From: Actinacidiphila yanglinensis
GTDB taxonomy: Bacteria > Actinomycetota > Actinomycetes > Streptomycetales > Streptomycetaceae
DNA length: 64,000 bases
NCBI RefSeq assembly: GCF_900107965.1
Contig: NZ_FNVU01000022.1
Span: 98,873 to 162,872 of the forward strand
Reading direction: 5' to 3'
The notes under the pieces were generated by a model. The model was not told the origin of the DNA. It saw only the letters and a program-made list of their open reading frames with translations, and did no database searches. This document shows positions 44,084 through 53,173 of this stretch, piece after piece (the first letter of the stretch is position 1; each line of letters starts with the position of its first letter). The translations under genes and the position numbers were made by a program.

Positions 44084-46869
44084 GGTGTGTCCTCCTCATG
44101 GGGACCGGCGGGCGATGGCGCCGCCGGAGCGAATGCCGCGGTGAAGTGGTAGGCCCCCGAGGCCACTTGGTAGTGGGCGTGGTCGGGGCCGGTGCCGATC
44201 AGGGTGGCGTGGTCGCCGTCGTCGGGCGCCGCGCCGAGGGCGCGGACCGAGCCGGGATCGGTGGTGGGTACGAAGACGTCGGCCGTGGCCCCGGGCGGCA
44301 CCTGCACCCGCAGGCTGAGCGTGTCGCCGCGGCGCTCCCAGCCGGCCGCGACGGTGCCGCGCGCCGACTCGTACCGGGTACTGGCGTGGGTGAGCGCGCC
44401 CGGCCGGGGCCGCACGCGCAGTCGCCGGTAGGCGACGGACCCCTCGCTCTGGTCCAGGCCGGCCACGCCCCGGTGGAGCCACTCGCCGATGGAGCCGAGC
44501 GCGTAGTGGTTGAAGGAGTTCATCGCCGGCGCCCGGAAGCCGCCGTCGGGCGTCCAGCCGTCCCAGCGCTCCCAGATGGTGGTGGCGCCGTGCTGCAGCG
44601 GGAACAGCCACGAGGGCACCTCGGTACGGCGCAGCAGCGCGTGGGCCAGGTCGGCGCGCCCGTGCGCGTCGAGGACCGGCGCGGCCAGCGCGACACCGAG
44701 GAAGCCGGTCTGCAGTGCGGGCCCCGCCGCCTCGACGAGTTCGGCGAGCCGGCGGGCCGCGCCGTCCCGGAGCTGACCGGGCAGCAGCTCGAAGGCGAGC
44801 GCGAGCAGGTAGCCGGTCTGGGTGTCGCCCGCCACCCGCACCCGGCCGTCGGTGCCCGCGGTGACGAAGCGCGCGACGAAGGCGGATCGGATCTCCGCCG
44901 CGAGCCCGTGGTGCTCGGCCGCGACGTCGTGCCGGTCCAGCGCCTCGGCGGCGAGGGCGGTGAGCCGGGTGCTGTGCGCGAAGTACGCGGTGGCGACGAC
45001 CTCGCGCGGAGTGGGCGTGCCGGGGGCGAGCCAGTCGGAGAAGTGCGGGCCCACCCGGTGCCGCCAGATCAGGTCGGGGTTGCGCCGATGGATCAGGGCG
45101 ACCCAGGCGCGCATGCCGTCCAGCGCGCGGGACAGGAACCGCCGGTCGCCGTAGGTCCGGTACAGGTGCCAGGGCACGATCACGCCCGCGTCGCCCCAGC
45201 CGGGCGCGCCCTCGTCGGCGACCCCGGTCAGGCGGGGCGCGACGTTGGTGAAGCCGCCGTCGGGCGTGCGGGCGTCGTCCACGTCGCGCAGCCACTTGGT
45301 GAAGAAGGCCGCCACGTCCGCGTTGAGCGCGGCGGTGGGGAGGAAGACCTGCGCGTCGGCCAGCCAGCCGAGCCGCTCGTCGCGCTGCGGGCAGTCGGTC
45401 GGCACGCTGACGAAGTTGGAGCGCTGGCCCCATTCGACGCAGGCGTGCAGCCGGCGGATGTCCGGGTCCGAGCAGTCGAACGCGCCGGCCCAGGGCGTGT
45501 CGCTGTGCAGGGCGACGGCGACCACGTCCCCGGCCGCCAGCTCCGGGAGGCCGCTGATCTCTGCGTAGCGGAAGCCGTGGTAGGTGAACCGGGGCTCGAA
45601 CTCGACCGGTCCGCGCCCGTCGCCGATCAGGACGTCCGTCGCGGCGGCGGTGCGCAGGTTGGCGGTGTACAGCCGCTGCTTGTCGTCGAGCACCTCGGCG
45701 TGCCGGACCACCACCCGGGCGCCGGCGGCGAGGGCGCCGACGCGGAGCCGGACCCGGCCGGCGACGTTCTGGCCGAAGTCGACGATGTGCGTGCCGGGCA
45801 GCACGCGGGTGACGGACACCGGCGGTATCTCGGCCATCGCCCGGACCGGTTCGTCGACGGACGCCACCAGCGACCGGTGCTCGGCATCGGTGACCAGGGC
45901 CGGTGACCAGCCTGCGTCGTCGAAGCCGGGCAGGTCCCAGCCGTCGACGGCGTGCCGCCGGTCGTGGCACTCGCCCATCAGGAGGTCGGCATGCCGGATC
46001 GCCCCCGTGCCGGTGACCCAGGACCCGTCGGTCGCGACGGTGCGGACGCTCCCGTCCGCGCGGGTGAGCCGCAGTTCGGCGAACAGTTGCGGGAACGTGC
46101 CGTAGTGGGCGCCCGCCCGGCGCGGCTCGAAACCGACGAAGCCGCTCCACCAGCCGTCGGCGACCGTCGCCGCCAGCACGTTCTCGCCCTCGGCGACGAG
46201 CGCGGTCACGTCGTAGGTCTGGTACTGCACGCGGCGGGTGTAGTCGGTCCAGCCCGGGGCGAGTTCGGCGTCGCCGACCCGGGTGCCGTTCAGCCGCACC
46301 TCGTACAGGCCGCGGGCGCTCACGTGCAGCCGGGCGCTGACCAGGGGCGGGCCGGTCGGGTGGGAGAAGGAGCGGCGCAGCAGTGGGCACGGGGCCAGAC
46401 CGTGGTCGTCGAGCGCGCGCTCGCCCTCGGTCGGGGCGTCCACCACGGCGATCGGGTCCGGGTCGTGGGTGATCCAGGAGGCGGTCCACACCGGCGAGGC
46501 GGCGGGTTCCGCGGTGCCGGCAGGCAGGGTCGGGCCGGTCTCGAACCAGGAGCTCGCGGCGGCCGGGGCGTTCCGCGTCGCCGACCAGACCTCGACCTGC
46601 CAGTGGTAGCGGGTCGAGGGGCGCAGCGCGGGTCCCTCGTAGCCGGCGCCGATCGCCGCGGGGTCCCCGATCCGGCCGCTGTCCCACCACGCCCGCCCGT
46701 CCTCCGCGAGTTCCTCCGGCCGCTCCGCGACGCGGATCCGGTACGCGGTGGGGTCGTCGTCGCGCCGGTCGGACGCCAACCGCCAGGAGAGCAGCGGAGC
46801 CGGGTCGTCGATTCCGAGCGGGGTGGTGCGGTGGTCGCACCGCAGGGCGTAGGGCCGCAGTGCGGACAC
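44080..46869 (-). CDS. GH78 alpha-L-rhamnosidase
   Basis: The protein has 929 residues from GTG 46869, which sits 8 bp after AAGGGAGG; in-frame starts at 46875 and 46914 are less well spaced. Domain order is that of GH78: an N-terminal fibronectin-like domain, two beta-sandwich domains, an (alpha/alpha)6 barrel carrying the hallmark DCPQRDERLGWLADAQ with the catalytic acid Glu, and the second catalytic Glu in ATTIWERWDG. A C-terminal beta domain follows. No signal peptide is visible, so it cleaves terminal alpha-L-rhamnose from imported oligosaccharides in the cytoplasm. It opens the operon GH78, binding protein, two permeases, GH106-like. Confidence 0.93.
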   Translation of the reverse strand: MSALRPYALRCDHRTTPLGIDDPAPLLSWRLASDRRDDDPTAYRIRVAERPEELAEDGRAWWDSGRIGDPAAIGAGYEGPALRPSTRYHWQVEVWSATRNAPAAASSWFETGPTLPAGTAEPAASPVWTASWITHDPDPIAVVDAPTEGERALDDHGLAPCPLLRRSFSHPTGPPLVSARLHVSARGLYEVRLNGTRVGDAELAPGWTDYTRRVQYQTYDVTALVAEGENVLAATVADGWWSGFVGFEPRRAGAHYGTFPQLFAELRLTRADGSVRTVATDGSWVTGTGAIRHADLLMGECHDRRHAVDGWDLPGFDDAGWSPALVTDAEHRSLVASVDEPVRAMAEIPPVSVTRVLPGTHIVDFGQNVAGRVRLRVGALAAGARVVVRHAEVLDDKQRLYTANLRTAAATDVLIGDGRGPVEFEPRFTYHGFRYAEISGLPELAAGDVVAVALHSDTPWAGAFDCSDPDIRRLHACVEWGQRSNFVSVPTDCPQRDERLGWLADAQVFLPTAALNADVAAFFTKWLRDVDDARTPDGGFTNVAPRLTGVADEGAPGWGDAGVIVPWHLYRTYGDRRFLSRALDGMRAWVALIHRRNPDLIWRHRVGPHFSDWLAPGTPTPREVVATAYFAHSTRLTALAAEALDRHDVAAEHHGLAAEIRSAFVARFVTAGTDGRVRVAGDTQTGYLLALAFELLPGQLRDGAARRLAELVEAAGPALQTGFLGVALAAPVLDAHGRADLAHALLRRTEVPSWLFPLQHGATTIWERWDGWTPDGGFRAPAMNSFNHYALGSIGEWLHRGVAGLDQSEGSVAYRRLRVRPRPGALTHASTRYESARGTVAAGWERRGDTLSLRVQVPPGATADVFVPTTDPGSVRALGAAPDDGDHATLIGTGPDHAHYQVASGAYHFTAAFAPAAPSPAGPHEEDTP

Positions 46870-47206
46870 GGGCACGTCCTCCCTTCGCACCGGGAACGGC
46901 GTGAAGATGATCATCCTTGGATGTGAAAACTAACGTCGATTCTGTGGCGTGGAGACTATGAGTCCCCATCGAGGGGTGTCAAGAGTCACGTCAGCGCCCT
47001 GATCTGCTGCTCCCATGTCGTGACCCAACTCCCGGCGGGCACGGCTGCGACCGGCGTGGCAGCTGAGGCGCGCGACAGCGGGCGACGGATGGCCGGTGCG
47101 TGATATTCGCTGCGTGATTACCACATGAATGAACGTGAAAATGCCGTGCTGCGGGCGCGCGACCGGTGGGGTCGGGACCGGCGGGTCCCGACCGCCCGAC
47201 GGTGCG
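46870..47206. promoter_or_regulatory. Intergenic region with operator-like palindrome upstream of GH78 operon
   Basis: These 337 bp hold no supported gene. GATGATCATC at 46906-46915 is a perfect 10-bp palindrome about 37 bp before the GH78 start codon and could be a regulator site in the 5-prime leader. A relatively AT-rich patch lies around 46918-46970 and 47100-47145. The right end holds the sulfatase terminator. Confidence 0.4.
47170..47193 (-). terminator. Terminator hairpin after sulfatase gene
   Basis: A perfect inverted repeat with 10-bp arms (47170-47179 and 47184-47193) and a 4-base loop lies 13 bp beyond the sulfatase stop. It separates the two glycan-utilisation transcription units. 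Confidence 0.65.
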
Positions 47207-49033
47207 TCAGCCCTGCGGGCCGGCGGACCGGGTCCCCGCCGACGGAACGGCGAGTTCCGCCTCCAGTGCCTCCAGCGCCGCCGCGGACACCCCCGGCGTC
47301 CTGGCCGCGAGGTCGTACGGCGACTGGTCGGCGACGCGGCGGGCGAACTCCGGGTTGGCCACCAGCGGCAGGTGCCGCAGCACCGCGGCCCGGCAGTCGC
47401 CGTCGGCCAGCAGCTCGCCCAGCGGCGTGGTCACCCCGGGCACTCCCTGTGCCGCCGGGCGGAAGGCGCTCCTCGGCGGCAGTTCCCGGCCGGAGGCCAG
47501 CACCAGCGCGAACTGCGCGCGCGCCAGCAGGTGGTGCTCGGTGACCGGGCCGGTGGCCGGCAGGCCCAGCCGCTCGAACTGGCTCTCCGGCGCGTCGGCG
47601 GACCGCATCAACTCCACCATCAGCCCCGCCATGCGCAGCTCCAGCGCGTCCGAGAGCAGCGGGTGGCGCTGCTCCGGGTCGCTCTCCAGGTCGAACAGCA
47701 GCGTGCCGAAGGCGTGCGGGTTGCCCCAGGGGCGCCCCGGGACGCGCAGCACCGGCGCGTTCCTGGTGAACGGCAGCGGCGGCACGAGCTCCGCGTCCGC
47801 CAGTTCCTCCGGCGCGAAGCGGCTGGCCATGTGCGTGGGCATCAGCGTGTACTCGTACAGCGGGTCGTTGCTCTCCCGCAGCGGCGCGCGCATGTAGACG
47901 TAGCGCCCGTCGGTCACGTTGACGTGGCCGCCGAACGAGCCGAACAGCCCGGCCTCGCGGACCGGTGCGTCCCGCGCCACCGTGGCGGCCAGCGGCGCGC
48001 CCGCCATCGGACCGGGGGCCGGCACGCCGAAGAAGTCCAGCAGGGTGGGGCCGAAGTCGACGGTCTGCACCAGGCTGGAGCGCCGCTCCCCGCGCACCCG
48101 GCTGCGCGGGTCCCAGACGAACAGCGGGGTGTGGATGTTCTCGTCGTACCAGGGCTGCACGTTCTTGCCCCACCAGCCGTGCTCGCCGAGCAGCAGTCCG
48201 TGGTCGGTGCAGACCATCAGCAGGGTGTCGTCCCACAGCCGGTGCTCGTCCATGGCGTCCAGCACCCGGCCGAGCGAGGCGTCGCACATGGTCAGCAGCG
48301 CCAGGTACTCCGCCCGGACCCGGTCGGCCTGCGCCGGGTCCTCGGTCACTCGCCGGTACTCGGGCCAGTCCGCGCGCGGGACGCCGTCGGCGCTGTCGGC
48401 CGCGAGGTCGCGCACGTAGTGGGAGCGGTGCTCGTCGTAGGTGAAGAAGGGCTCGTGCGGGTCGAAGCACTCGATCTGCAGGAACCACGAGTCGGCCGCC
48501 GCGTTGACCGCGACGAACTCCAGCCCGGCGTCGACCGTCAGGGTCTGCGGGTGCCGGTCCTCGGTCGCCATGTACTGGCGGTTGATCCAGTCCTGGCGGC
48601 GCATCCGGTCGGGCCGCCGGCCCAGGACCGGCGGCATCGGCGGGTCGGCGACCTGCCCCTTCCACTTGTCGCCCTCCTGCCCGCGGAAGAACTCGTAGGA
48701 GTCGTACCGGTTGTGGAAGGTCGCGCCGCCGTCCTCCCAGTAGTGCTGGTGGTCGGTGACCAGGTGCGTGTGGACACCGGCCCGGGACAGGATCTCCGGG
48801 ACGGAGTGGTCGAAGGGTTCGAGCGGGCCCCATGAACGGTGCAGGAAGTTGTGCCGGCCGGTGTGGATCTCCCGCCGCGCCGGCATGCACGGCATGCTCC
48901 CGGCGTACGCGCGGTCGAAGACCGCCGTCAGCCCGCTGAGCCGCTCGAAATTCGGGGCGTGCACACCCCGCGCGCCGTAGGGCGGCAGGAAGCGTCGGTT
49001 GAGGGTGTCGAACATGAGCATGATCGCACGCAT
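47207..49033 (-). CDS. Type I (formylglycine) sulfatase
   Basis: The 608-residue protein has the sulfatase signature CMPAR at residues 49-53, where Cys49 would be converted to formylglycine. It also has the metal Asp near the N-terminus (FDTLNRR) and the distal metal block TDHGLLLGEHGWWGKN. ATG 49033 gives an N-terminus with no signal peptide, so the enzyme is probably cytoplasmic. It removes sulfate esters, most likely from a carbohydrate given its position 115 bp after the beta-mannosidase in the same direction. Activity would need a formylglycine-generating enzyme encoded elsewhere. Confidence 0.9.
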   Translation of the reverse strand: MRAIMLMFDTLNRRFLPPYGARGVHAPNFERLSGLTAVFDRAYAGSMPCMPARREIHTGRHNFLHRSWGPLEPFDHSVPEILSRAGVHTHLVTDHQHYWEDGGATFHNRYDSYEFFRGQEGDKWKGQVADPPMPPVLGRRPDRMRRQDWINRQYMATEDRHPQTLTVDAGLEFVAVNAAADSWFLQIECFDPHEPFFTYDEHRSHYVRDLAADSADGVPRADWPEYRRVTEDPAQADRVRAEYLALLTMCDASLGRVLDAMDEHRLWDDTLLMVCTDHGLLLGEHGWWGKNVQPWYDENIHTPLFVWDPRSRVRGERRSSLVQTVDFGPTLLDFFGVPAPGPMAGAPLAATVARDAPVREAGLFGSFGGHVNVTDGRYVYMRAPLRESNDPLYEYTLMPTHMASRFAPEELADAELVPPLPFTRNAPVLRVPGRPWGNPHAFGTLLFDLESDPEQRHPLLSDALELRMAGLMVELMRSADAPESQFERLGLPATGPVTEHHLLARAQFALVLASGRELPPRSAFRPAAQGVPGVTTPLGELLADGDCRAAVLRHLPLVANPEFARRVADQSPYDLAARTPGVSAAALEALEAELAVPSAGTRSAGPQG

Positions 49034-49148
49034 GGAGGCTCGTCTTTCCGTCGTACGGGCGGGCGGGCGCCGGGCGGCTGACGGCGGGGCGGCCGGCACG
49101 CTCCGGCCGCCCCCTGCCGCCCGGCTCACTGCCACCGGCGCCCGGGCG

Positions 49149-51605
49149 TCATCGTGCCGGGCGCACCGCGAAGAGCGCGGCCCGCGCCGAGGCGGCGTCG
49201 GGGTCCTGCCACCCGGTGACCGCGATCCGGACGCTCTCGCCCGGGAGCAGCGTCAGCACGCCCCGGTCCGCCTCGGCGGTCGGCGCGAGCCGGTCGGCCT
49301 GGAGCAGCAGGTCCCGCACCAGTGTCCTGGCGGTGACGACCACGGTCGCGCTGCCCGGCGCTCCGTCGCCGCCGGCGCCGACCTCGACCTCGAACTCCGG
49401 CTCGGGGTAGCCGAACGCGAGGTCCCGCACCGGGAAGTGCAGGGCCCGCAGGTCCCCGGCGTCGGCGACCAGGAACTCCTGGCCGCCGTCCGCCGCCGGG
49501 CGCAGCTCCTCCGGCACGGCCAGCGTGGCGACGGTCTGCGGGCCGGCGTCGAGGTCGACGGTCCGCTCGGCCAGCACCCGGCCGTCGGCGTGCATCCGGC
49601 GCAGCCGCACCGCGGGCCGCCAGGGCGCGTCGCCCTGGTTCACCGCGCACACCGCCGGTGCGCCGTCGCGCGGTTGCACGGTCAGCAACCGGTCCGCGTA
49701 CAGCCGGCGCAGCTCGTACCACAGCGGTTTGCGCCGCTCGTCGCTGTCCACGGCCGCCCAGGAGCTCACCGGCCAGCAGTCGTTGATCTGCCAGACCAGG
49801 GCCCCGGCGCACACCGGCCAGTGCGAGCGCCAGTGCTCCACGCCGGTGGCGACGGCCCGGACCTGGTTGAGCTGCATGAGGTAGTGCCAGCTGTCGAAGT
49901 CCTCGGGCACCGCGAAGTGGCGGGCGAGCCCGCGCTCCAGTTTCCCCGTGCCGTCCTCGGCCTTCTGGTGGTGCGTGAACCCCGGTGCGTGCGCGTCCAG
50001 TTCCTCGCCGGGCAGCGCGCGCCGCAGCGTCGCGTGGGTGGGCGGCGCCTGCCAGCCGAACTCTGAGACGAAGCGCGGAACCGAGTCGAGGTAGTCGGTG
50101 TAGTCCGTGGTGTTCCACACGTCCCACGAGTGGAAGCAGCCGTGCGCGGGGTCGTCCGGGTGGTGGTCCCACGAGCCCGACCAAGGGCTGCCGGCCCAGT
50201 AGGGGCGGGTGGGGTCGGTCTCCGCGACGATCCGCGGCAGCAGCGCGAGGTAGTAGCCCTCGCCCCAGGAGTCGCCGCGCAGTTGCTCCTCCCAGTTCCA
50301 CAGGCCGTACGTCCACAGGTTCTCGTTGTTGCCGTTCCACAGCACCAGGCTGGCGTGCGGCATCAGGCGGACCACGTTCTCCCGCGCCTCGGCCTCCACC
50401 TCCGAGCGCAGCGGCTGCCCTTCCGGGTAGGGGGCGCAGGCGAAGAGGAAGTCCTGCCACACCATCAGGCCCAGCTCGTCGCAGGTGTCGTAGAAGCTCT
50501 CGCTCTCGAAGATGCCGCCGCCCCAGACCCGGACCATGTCGCAGCCCGCGTCGGCGGTCTGCCGCAGCCGCCGGCGGTAGCGCTCCGGGGTGATGCGGGA
50601 GGGGAAGACGTCGTCGGGGATCCAGTTGACGCCGCGGGCGAAGATCCGCTTGCCGTTGATCACCACCGTGAAGCCGGTGCCGTGTTCGTCCGGGGAGGTG
50701 TCGAGCACGACCGTCCGGAAGCCCACGCGGCGCGACCAGGTGTCCAGCACGGCGCCGTCTGCGTCCCGAAGCTCCACCTCGCAGTCGTACAAAGGCTGTT
50801 CGCCGTGGCCGCGCGGCCACCACAGCCGCGCGTCGGGGACCTCGGCGGTGACGGTGGCGCGGTCGTCGTCGAAGCGGGCGGCGGCGGACCGCCCGCCGAC
50901 GCGCAGCACCGCGGTCAGCGTCTGTCCGGCGCCGGAGGCGGTGCGCTCGACCTCCAGGCGGGCCTCGACCCGGCCGGTGGTCCCGTCCACCGTCACCAGC
51001 GGCCGGACCGCGGCCAGCCGCGCGGTGGACCAGCGCTCCAGGCGCACCGGCCGCCACATGCCGCAGGTCGCCAGCGTCGGCCCCCAGTCCCAGCCGAAGG
51101 AGCAGGCCATCTTCCGCACCATGGAGGCCGGATGGGGGTACGCCTCCTCGCGCGCGCCCATCCGCGCACGGGTCTGCTCGGCCGCGGTGAAGGCGCTGGT
51201 GAACCGTACCGACAGCGGGATCGGACCGCCGGCGGCGAGTGCCCGCGTCACGTCGAACCGGTAGCTGCGGTGCATGTTGGCGGTGCGGCCCAGCAATTGA
51301 CCGCCGAGCGTGATCTCGGCGACCGTGTCGAGCCCTTCGAAGACCAGGTCGGTGCGCTCATGGCCGGTGGGGCCGGCGTCGACGACGGTGTCGTACTGCC
51401 AGTCCGCCTTCCCGACCCACTGGACGTCCAGCTCGTTGCGGCCCACGAACGGGTCGGGTATGCGGCCGGCGGCCAGCAGGTCGGTGTGCACGCATCCGGG
51501 TACCTGCGCCGGCAGTTGCTCCTGCTCGTGCCGGAGCGTCCAGCCCTCGGTGAGCGGAACGGCGTGCCTGGTGCGGGAGTGCGGGGGCGTGGTGGAGGTG
51601 TCCAT
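49149..51605 (-). CDS. GH2 beta-mannosidase
   Basis: This 818-residue GH2 enzyme has the beta-mannosidase layout: an N-terminal jelly roll (LTEGWTLRHEQEQLPAQVPG), immunoglobulin-like domains, and a TIM barrel with the acid/base Glu428 (WNGNNE) and nucleophile Glu515 (SEFGWQ). The subgroup-typical FGWDWGPTLAT is also present. It releases terminal beta-mannose from oligosaccharides and has no signal peptide, so it is intracellular. It follows a sugar importer and precedes the sulfatase in one transcription unit. Confidence 0.93.
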   Translation of the reverse strand: MDTSTTPPHSRTRHAVPLTEGWTLRHEQEQLPAQVPGCVHTDLLAAGRIPDPFVGRNELDVQWVGKADWQYDTVVDAGPTGHERTDLVFEGLDTVAEITLGGQLLGRTANMHRSYRFDVTRALAAGGPIPLSVRFTSAFTAAEQTRARMGAREEAYPHPASMVRKMACSFGWDWGPTLATCGMWRPVRLERWSTARLAAVRPLVTVDGTTGRVEARLEVERTASGAGQTLTAVLRVGGRSAAARFDDDRATVTAEVPDARLWWPRGHGEQPLYDCEVELRDADGAVLDTWSRRVGFRTVVLDTSPDEHGTGFTVVINGKRIFARGVNWIPDDVFPSRITPERYRRRLRQTADAGCDMVRVWGGGIFESESFYDTCDELGLMVWQDFLFACAPYPEGQPLRSEVEAEARENVVRLMPHASLVLWNGNNENLWTYGLWNWEEQLRGDSWGEGYYLALLPRIVAETDPTRPYWAGSPWSGSWDHHPDDPAHGCFHSWDVWNTTDYTDYLDSVPRFVSEFGWQAPPTHATLRRALPGEELDAHAPGFTHHQKAEDGTGKLERGLARHFAVPEDFDSWHYLMQLNQVRAVATGVEHWRSHWPVCAGALVWQINDCWPVSSWAAVDSDERRKPLWYELRRLYADRLLTVQPRDGAPAVCAVNQGDAPWRPAVRLRRMHADGRVLAERTVDLDAGPQTVATLAVPEELRPAADGGQEFLVADAGDLRALHFPVRDLAFGYPEPEFEVEVGAGGDGAPGSATVVVTARTLVRDLLLQADRLAPTAEADRGVLTLLPGESVRIAVTGWQDPDAASARAALFAVRPAR

Positions 51606-51688
51606 GCTCTTCCATCTGTGTGCGGGGCGAAGGTGGGGCGCTGCCCGTCGGGTGCGGCGCCGGGAACTGCCGTCGGCGGTCGGCAGTC

Positions 51689-51716
51689 GGTGGCCGGTGG
51701 CCGGTGGCCGGTGGCC
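51689..51716. repeat. Short tandem repeat in intergenic gap
   Basis: Four perfect copies of the 7-mer GGTGGCC occupy the gap between the binding-protein and beta-mannosidase genes. Each unit contains self-complementary GGCC. No function is evident. Confidence 0.85.
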
Positions 51717-51729
51717 GGTCGTGCGGCGG

Positions 51730-53106
51730 TCAGTCCGTCTCGGTGAGCAGCTTCCTGCTCTCCTCGGCCATCTGCGGGAAGACGCTGCCGTTCTTCTGGT
51801 GGGCGAAGAACTGCTGCATCAGCGGCAGTACGGCCGCCTGCAGCGCCGTTCCGTTGGCGTAGGGGGAGTTGGGCAGCAGCTGGTGGGTGCGGTCCTGCTG
51901 GAGGAAGACGCCCAGGTCGACGCCCTGCTTGGCCATGGCCGCGACCGACGCCTCGGTCGCGGCCGGGATGGACGGCAGGAAGGTGCCGGTCCTCGAGGCC
52001 GTGCTCTGGCACTGGACCGACCCCATGTACGACACCCACGCCCACGTCTGGTCCGGGTGCTTGGTGCCCGACCAGATGACGTTCCCGTTGGCGTTGCTCA
52101 CCGTCGCGCGGGTCCCGTCCGGGCCGGCGACCAGCGGGCCGGTGCCGACGTGCAGGCCCGGCAGCTTGTCGAGGGTCGCGGCCTCCCAGGAACCGCCGGA
52201 GTAGATCGCCACCTTGCCGGAGCCGAGCAGCTGCCCGCCGTCGGGCGCGTTCCCCGCGGAGGCGAACTCGCCCGGAGCCGGGGCGAATCCCTTGTCGGTG
52301 AGGTCGCGGAAGAAGTCGAAGGTCTTCACCAGCCGCGGGTCGTCGTAGGTGAACTCGGTCGGCCAGCTGGCCTTGTTGCCGGCCCGCCAGCCCAGCGAGG
52401 AGGCGAACGGCCGCCAGGTGGTGAGGCCGTTGAAGTCGTTGCCCACGGTCACCATGCTGCTGATGCCGTAGACCTTCACGTGGTGCTTGTCGAAGCCCGG
52501 CTGGTCGCCGCGGACTCCGTTCCGGTCCACGGTGAGGTGGGCCACCATCTTCTCGAAGGACCCGCCGTCGTCGGGGTTCCAGGTCAGGTGGTCCACGTCG
52601 GCCGCGGTGTAGCCGGCCTTCGCGAGCATGTCCGTGTTGTAGTAGAGCGCCGCCGACGCCCAGTCCATCGGCAGGCCGTACTGCTTGCCGTCGGTGTACT
52701 TCCAGTCGTTCACCCCGACCGAGAACGCGCCCATGTCGACGTGGCTCTTGTCGATGAACGAGTCGAGCGGCATCAGCTGCTTCAGCGACGCGTACTGCTG
52801 GAGGTACTGGACGCTGTTCATGAAGGCGTCCGGCGCGGTGTCCGAGACGAACCCCGACAGCAGCTTGGTGAAGTAGTCCGCGGAGTCGTACTGCGTGATC
52901 TTCACGTGGATGTCCGGGTGCGCCCGCTCGAAGGCGTCCGCGCAGCTCTGGTAGGCGATCGCCTGCTTGTCGTCCCAGGTCCACCAGTTGACGGTGGTGG
53001 TGCCGGAGCCGGCGCCCGCACCGCAGCCGGCGAGCGTGGCGAGGAGGCCGAGCCCGGCGAGCAAGGCGGCGGCCGAGCGTCGGCGCCCCGCGCGGAATGC
53101 TGTCAT
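51730..53106 (-). CDS. Sugar-binding lipoprotein of ABC transporter (family 1)
   Basis: The 458-residue protein has a lipoprotein signal with lipobox LAGCG near residue 28 and an SBP_bac_1 fold (NWWTWDDKQAIAYQS, APDAFMNSVQYLQQY, YGLPMDWASAALYYNTDMLA). ATG 53106 follows AGGAGC. It delivers an oligosaccharide to the two permeases encoded just upstream; a mannose-containing ligand is likely because the next gene is a beta-mannosidase. Confidence 0.92.
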   Translation of the reverse strand: MTAFRAGRRRSAAALLAGLGLLATLAGCGAGAGSGTTTVNWWTWDDKQAIAYQSCADAFERAHPDIHVKITQYDSADYFTKLLSGFVSDTAPDAFMNSVQYLQQYASLKQLMPLDSFIDKSHVDMGAFSVGVNDWKYTDGKQYGLPMDWASAALYYNTDMLAKAGYTAADVDHLTWNPDDGGSFEKMVAHLTVDRNGVRGDQPGFDKHHVKVYGISSMVTVGNDFNGLTTWRPFASSLGWRAGNKASWPTEFTYDDPRLVKTFDFFRDLTDKGFAPAPGEFASAGNAPDGGQLLGSGKVAIYSGGSWEAATLDKLPGLHVGTGPLVAGPDGTRATVSNANGNVIWSGTKHPDQTWAWVSYMGSVQCQSTASRTGTFLPSIPAATEASVAAMAKQGVDLGVFLQQDRTHQLLPNSPYANGTALQAAVLPLMQQFFAHQKNGSVFPQMAEESRKLLTETD

Positions 53107-53173
53107 CGTTGCTCCTCGTCCTGCTGGTGGCGGTGCGGGTACTGGTGGCGGTTCTCGCGGGGGTGGGCGCGGC

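Noticed and set aside
46930..47124. A 64-codon minus-strand frame upstream of GH78
   Set aside because: No ribosome site or recognisable feature. It lies in the presumed promoter region and codon usage is not convincing.
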